Shown here piece after piece: positions 59,443 through 64,000 of a stretch of DNA of 64,000 nt. Numbering within the stretch: the stretch's first letter is position 1; each line of letters starts with the position of its first letter. The stretch is from Medicago truncatula (taxonomy: Eukaryota; Streptophyta; Magnoliopsida; Fabales; Fabaceae), in assembly GCF_003473485.1 (NCBI RefSeq), contig NC_053046.1, positions 9,124,001-9,188,000 on the forward strand. The letters are read 5' to 3'. The notes under the pieces were generated by a model that ran no database searches, had not been told where the DNA came from, and saw only the letters and a program-made list of their open reading frames with translations. The translations under genes and the position numbers were made by a program.

Positions 59443-59971
59443 ATGGCTATTAGGGTTGGGAATAGGCCAGGCCAGGCCAGGCTTTGATAGGCCTGAGCCT
59501 GGCCTACGAAAATTTTTGCAGGCCTGAGCCTGGCCTATGGCCTTTCATAGGCCTATTTTTTTGGCCTGGCCTGGCCTGAAAGCCTATTTACAGGCCTACT
59601 TTTAAATAGGTTTAATAGGCCTCACTAAACATTCCATTTTATCTACTTTTAAATAGGTTTAATAGGCCTCAAAGCCTATTTGAGTGTAAGACTTGTTTAT
59701 CACTATAAGGCCTTAAAAGCCTATTTCACTATAATGCTTTAAAGCCTATTTAAAAAGTCCACTATAAAGCCTAACATGCATAAACAGGCCGGCCTATTAG
59801 GCTTCATAGGCTTTTTTGATAGCCTAAGCCTGGCCTATTTACTTAAATAGGCTTTTTAAAAAGCCTAAGCCTAATCTTTTTAATAAACAGGCCAGGCCAG
59901 GCCAGGCTTAAACAGGCCAGGCCATAGGCCCCTATAGGCCGGCCTGGCCTATTCCCAACCCTAATGGCTAT
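59443..59971. mobile_element. hAT-type MITE, 513 bp, with GGCCAGGCC arrays and 8-bp target duplication
   Basis: The element 59451-59963 is flanked by ATGGCTAT on both sides, a perfect match. Its ends are perfect inverted repeats, TAGGGTTGGGAATAGGCC. Inside, the words GGCCAGGCC, TAGGCCT, AAAGCCTATTT and GCCTGGCCTA recur many times in both orientations, giving a long stem. The clean duplication suggests a fairly recent insertion. Confidence 0.9.
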
Positions 59972-61035
59972 AGAGATTTTATTGAAATATGACACATTAT
60001 GCATAAACTGCTACAGGCTATACCGCTATAGCCTATCATATGAAAGAATTTGCTACAGCTAGTATATGAAAGAAAAAAGAAATACTGCAATTTATGAAAT
60101 CGTCAAAATTATTTTTAATACGGGCACTACTATCACTTATTTACAATTTGGATAATCGAAAACCGATCCAAATTAAACCGCGTTAAATTGGATCGGTTCG
60201 GTTCAGATTTTATTTTAAGAACCAACCGAACCGAGCCGAACTGCACATATTTTATTTTTTGGATCGGTTCACTTTTTGCTTCATAACCGAGCCGAACTGC
60301 ACCGCAAACACCCCTAATTTTCTCCATCGTTGTCGTCGTCGCTCTCAACAGTAATTGCGGCATCGTTCTTTCTAGTTTCTAATGTGTTGTTTTCGTTCAC
60401 CATTATTTATTTTTTACGCCGTCGATCGTCATCATATCACTGTTTCGTTTGTGCTCTTTCTACATAATAATAAATTAAAACCTGTCTGGTGTAAAAATTC
60501 AATCACAGAAATTTATAATTCTATAGATTTTAGTCTCTTACCTCCTTGATGCCAATAGTGATAACCTTTTCTTTCAAGTCATTAAGTGGTGTTTTCATTT
60601 GGTTGATTAAATTTAAAGCTGAAGCTTAAGTTGCTGAGTGAAGGACCATGAATGATTTTATAGACAATGCACACACTATTGATAGATACGTTGCAAAAGT
60701 AATTACTTTTATTGTGGATAGTGAGAAAATGAGTTGTATTTAAATGAGTCAACGGACAATTTAACGGTGTTAACCAAGAAGGGAGGTGTTTGTCTCTTTG
60801 TTGAAAATTTAAGGGAGGTTAATGTCCATTTTAAAACTAGAGGGCTGTGAGTGCCATTTTAATAAATCTTAGGGGAGGTGAGCGCAGTTTCCTCTATAAT
60901 AAAGACCTTATAAAACCGCAAAATCCAAGACCAACTTGTTGCAAATCGTACAAAAAGTGCATTTCGACAAAAACCCTAACTCTTCGTCGTTGTTGCTTTC
61001 TTCTTCATCGCTATCGCTTTTCGTCGCTTTTCGAA
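59972..61035. other. Upstream region of the SR gene
   Basis: Contains a diverged CGGTTCGG-rich repeat (about 60165-60316, related to 56946-57614). A GGGAGGTG-rich stretch follows at about 60770-60890, then the promoter and leader of the SR gene. No other gene seen. Confidence 0.5.
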
Positions 61036-63576
61036 ATGGTAAATTTTCTATCCGAATCTATACCCCATTTGGATTCTTCTTCAAGATTTTTCTAACTTTT
61101 TCCCCAATTATTTTGCAGGATGATTCTCCAGTAAGAAGGTAACCCTTGAACTCTCTTTCATTGCAAAAATGATGATTAACAAATAATTTGTTAGCGATTA
61201 TCTTGAATTATGTTTATTTGTTAATGAACCCTAACGCAAAATTGAATTAAACATTAAGTTTATATTTATTAGTGAATTGAATTTTTAAATTATGTTCATT
61301 TATAAACGAGATGAATTATTTTATCTTTGAGATTTTAGGTTAAAGTTGATTAATTTTCTGTTTTTTAATTTTGAACACCAAGTGATTTTGCCCCTTGTGA
61401 AGCTATTTGTTATTCTGGTTATGATGGAATATTTCACATTTCCAGGCTTTCAAGGTCCCCTTCCCCATGGAGGGCTCAGTCAAGATCCAGGTCTCGGTCC
61501 AGGTCTCAGTCAGGATCCCTTGACAGGCACAGGCCCAGGTCTCTGTCAAGGTCGCCTGAAATGCAAAGGCCTAGGTCGAGGTCGAGGTCTCCTGAAATGC
61601 AAAGGCCTAGGTCTCTGTCAAGGTCTCCTGAAATGCAAAGGCCTAGGTCACGGTCAAGATCCCTTGAAAAGCAAAGGCCTCCGTCTCAGTCAATGTCTCG
61701 TGAAATGCAAAGGCCTAGGTCTCGGTCCAGATCTCTTGAGAGGCAAAGGCCTAGATCCCCCTCGAGAAATCGTGGCAGGTTAATTGCAATCATGGTTTAG
61801 CATTCAAGCATTGTTTTTACATTTTTCCGTTCTGCAGTGCCTAATGTATTTCCTTTGATTTACTGGTCTTATTTGTTCAGATCAAGATCAAGAAGTCCTG
61901 ATAGGTTAGTCAATTTTACCTGCATCTTGTTATAATCCTTAGATTGAAAGATTAGCTTTACCTTATTTAGTATATCGATAGAAATAGCCGTGGTTTGGAT
62001 TTGGTGATGTTCTATTAGGAACCTCTGATATTTTCAATTTTGTTCTAGGAATGGTGGGGACACTCTTTATGTGACTGGTCTCTCTTCAAGGGTCACTGAG
62101 AGAGACCTAGAGGAGCATTTCTCTAAGGAAGGGAAGGTGTGTATCATATTGATTATCTCCTCTTTTTCACTGTATAATAGTCCAATTTTCCTTCATCAGT
62201 GATCCCCGAATCTTTGAATGAGAATGTCATGGGTTGATAACTTTATTAGGTTGCTTCATGTTTTCTTGTGGTGGAGCCCCGTACGCGTATATCTCGAGGT
62301 TTTGCTTTTGTCACTATGGATACTGCTGAGGATGCAAACCGCTGTATCAAGTACCTCAATCAATCCATTTTAGAGGGCCGCTATATCACTGTTGAGCGGG
62401 TAATGTGTATTTTAATTAACTAGTAGTTGATAAAACACTAGCGCTTTTCTTTCTTGACTTGAAGGTTTTGTGCTTACATTCAGAATGCATTGCATCAGCT
62501 ATGTTGGCAGCAATCAAAGATGATCAGTTCATCCATGTCAACTTTAGTGAAACAACTTGATCAAATGCAAGCTTAAACAGCTAATCAAATGCGTCTGATC
62601 AACTAAACATTAGCAATTATAACGTTCAACAACTTTACAACCTCAGCATTCACTTTCAACTCAACTAGCAATTATAATGTTCAACAACTTTACAACCTCA
62701 GCATTCCCTTTCAACTCTGAACTAATCAACGGACATTATTCAACAACTTTCTAATCAGGCCTTTATGGTATCTCACACTTGGCATTGATCATTAGTGTGT
62801 GGATATAACTTTATGTTAATCAAACTTTCTTTTAAAGGGCTCTTACTATAATTTGCAAGTGTTCATTTTTACAATTTAATACAACATGATGGATATACCA
62901 GATGATTTAATCTGTTTTATGTTCAGCTTTACATGAATGATTGGTGCGAGTTTGTTTATATCAGTGTTGTCGATGGTGGATGGTGGTCCATGGCAGAGAG
63001 CCAAAATCCTGCCTTTTAGGCCGCTTTATGGTGCCTTCATAGTGGCTTATGGCAGAAAAGCTCGCAACATCGGGCGATATTTACCATATCGGAGAGGCCG
63101 AAATCCGCCACCACCGCCATGGCCCATATTCGACAACACTGATTTATATCAACAAAATTCTAAGGATGCAGTTTCTCTATTTATATTTCAGTCAAAGAGA
63201 AAGCGGCCAAGAACTCCCACACCTGGGCACTATCTTGGGCTGAAAAATACTAGAGACTATGGTAAGTGTGAGACACTTCTTTGAATCTTTAATATAATTT
63301 ATTACTTGTTTTATGAAATCTTATTGAACCTTTGTCTTCTGTTGTTCTCAAGGACCTCGTGGTGGTGACCGTGGAAGGCATCAGGGTGGATTTGGTCGTG
63401 ATGATTATCCATATCATAGGTCTCCAAGGCGTTCTCCGTATCGTGGTAGCAGGGATTATTCCCCAAGACACTCTCCTTATGGTGGAAGTGGAAGGTATAG
63501 GAGGGATAGGTCTAGGTCACCTCCTTATGCTCCATATGGTAGCCCAGATAGGAGGTATGCTCGTGGGCCTAGGTGA
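61036..63576 (+). CDS. SR45A: SR45a / Transformer-2-like splicing factor (8 exons)
   Basis: A 303-residue RS-RRM-RS splicing regulator, acting in nuclear pre-mRNA splicing. Exons: 61036-61038, 61119-61138, 61446-61778, 61881-61904, 62049-62136, 62250-62399, 63192-63261, 63353-63576. The phases sum to 912 nt. The first exon holds only the ATG, and the second is 20 bp. The N-terminal RS region (about residues 8-126) includes 12-residue repeats of the SRSPEMQRPRSR type. The RRM covers about residues 130-206 with RNP2-like LYVTGL and RNP1-like RGFAFVTM. A linker TPTPGHYLGLK follows, typical of Tra2 proteins, then a Gly/Arg/Ser/Tyr-rich tail. The 792-bp intron 6 (62400-63191) contains a hAT MITE and a tandem duplication. 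The Arabidopsis homologue is known for stress-regulated alternative splicing. Confidence 0.92.
61549..61764 (+). repeat. 36-bp coding minisatellite in the RS domain
   Basis: Six tandem units of 12 codons (unit form SRSPEMQRPRSR / SRSPEMQRPRSL / SRSLEKQRPPSQ / SMSREMQRPRSR). They are preceded by a more diverged unit with HRPRSL. The DNA word GAAATGCAAAGGCCTAGGTC repeats nearly unchanged, so the array is young or homogenised. Confidence 0.88.
62611..62717 (+). repeat. 55-bp tandem duplication in SR45A intron 6
   Basis: TAGCAATTATAACGTTCAAC and the following ACTTTACAACCTCAGCATTC occur at 62611 and again at 62666 with very few changes. Confidence 0.88.
62954..63149. mobile_element. hAT-type MITE in SR45A intron 6, 180 bp
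   Basis: The element 62962-63141 has ends CAGTGTTGTCGA and (reverse) TCGACAACACTG. It is flanked by GTTTATAT and ATTTATAT (7 of 8). The inner sequence is GC-richer than the intron (GGCCGAAATCCGCCACC). It ends 50 bp before exon 7. The same family occurs in NRPB1 intron 2 (26938-27113). Confidence 0.85.
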
Positions 63577-64000
63577 TATTTTACATTAGTTTGTTTAGAT
63601 ATTTTAAGTTTGAAGAAGGAAAGCAAAAACTGTGTAATTGCTATGGTACTTTGACTGTTAGATTGTGCCTATAGGTGATGTATGCCCGTTTTGGAGGTAA
63701 TTTGCACTCTGCAAGTATTGATGTATCTTCAAGTACTTTGACTGTTAGATTGTGCCTGTATCGTTTGTTGATGACATTGGAGTTATATTATTATTTCCAA
63801 GTAGTGGAACTTTAGTTTTTAAGCCTAATAAGCGTTATGTCAGCGTTATACTGCCATATTTGCTCCACGTAACATGTCACGTAAGCAAATGACTGCCATG
63901 TCGACATGACCGTTAGAAGTTGGATGTCAATTTGACAGAGAAAGCAAATTTACGTGATTGATAATATAAAAAGATCAAAATTGTGGATTGGTCATGCAAG
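63577..64000. other. 3' flank of SR45A
   Basis: Presumed 3' UTR. The words GTACTTTGACTGTTAGATTGTGCCT appear twice (about 63644 and 63734), a short direct duplication. No further gene before the window ends. Confidence 0.5.

Noticed and set aside
61346-61783. A 145-codon frame rich in GLGLCQGLLKCKG across the SR gene
   Set aside because: Alternative frame of the RS minisatellite; the RS frame splices correctly into the RRM.
1-64000. CRISPR arrays, rRNA genes, phage or bacterial operons
   Set aside because: None seen; spliced genes, plant families and MITEs show this is a plant nuclear chromosome.

Overview
This is a stretch of AT-rich plant nuclear chromosome, most likely from a legume close to Medicago. 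The case for a plant is the gene set: a multi-exon phospholipase D delta, a PLS-class pentatricopeptide repeat gene, F-box gene relics and a plant-type NRPB1 with its heptad tail. Introns are short and AT-rich, and intergenic DNA is full of small MITEs and tRNA-like SINEs. The Medicago assignment is an inference from remembered repeat and gene styles, not a search result.

Layout, left to right. On the minus strand lie a seven-exon prolyl 4-hydroxylase (533-3877), a three-exon gene for a 185-residue protein of unknown function (6593-8607) and a single-exon CxxC protein like Arabidopsis At4g08330 (14112-14492). From 14.7 to 26 kb there are repeats, a tRNA-Asn gene (17344-17416), an orphan F-box-associated fragment (15903-16423) and an F-box pseudogene (24308-25021). 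The plus strand then carries the largest subunit of RNA polymerase II (26429-34427, 14 coding exons, 1834 residues), a small basic protein like At1g76070 / syringolide-induced 14-1-1 (36592-37053) and an intronless PPR gene (39056-41293). A partial copy of PLD DNA follows at about 42593-44075. The complete PLD delta gene (47126-54469, 10 exons, 872 residues) comes next, then a transposon-rich gap (55-60.4 kb) and an SR45a / Transformer-2-like splicing factor (61036-63576, 8 exons, 303 residues).

Exon structures were built by hand from open frames, splice consensus and family conservation. In every multi-exon gene the exon phases add up to an uninterrupted frame. The total lengths of the prolyl hydroxylase, NRPB1 and PLD agree with my memory of their families. 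The genes are unrelated housekeeping, signalling and RNA-processing loci; I see no operon-like or pathway cluster.

The most notable points are: a 1.5-kb partial duplication of PLD (exon 3 with the first HKD motif and its flanking introns) 6 kb upstream of the parent gene; three GC-AG introns, two in NRPB1 and one in PLD; an in-frame 36-bp minisatellite in the RS domain of the SR gene; several MITEs whose target-site duplications can be read directly (four hAT-type, one Mutator-type nested inside a tRNA-like repeat, one Harbinger-type, two Stowaway-type); and a cluster of near-identical short palindromes around the F-box pseudogene. I found no convincing new biological system, and I do not claim one.
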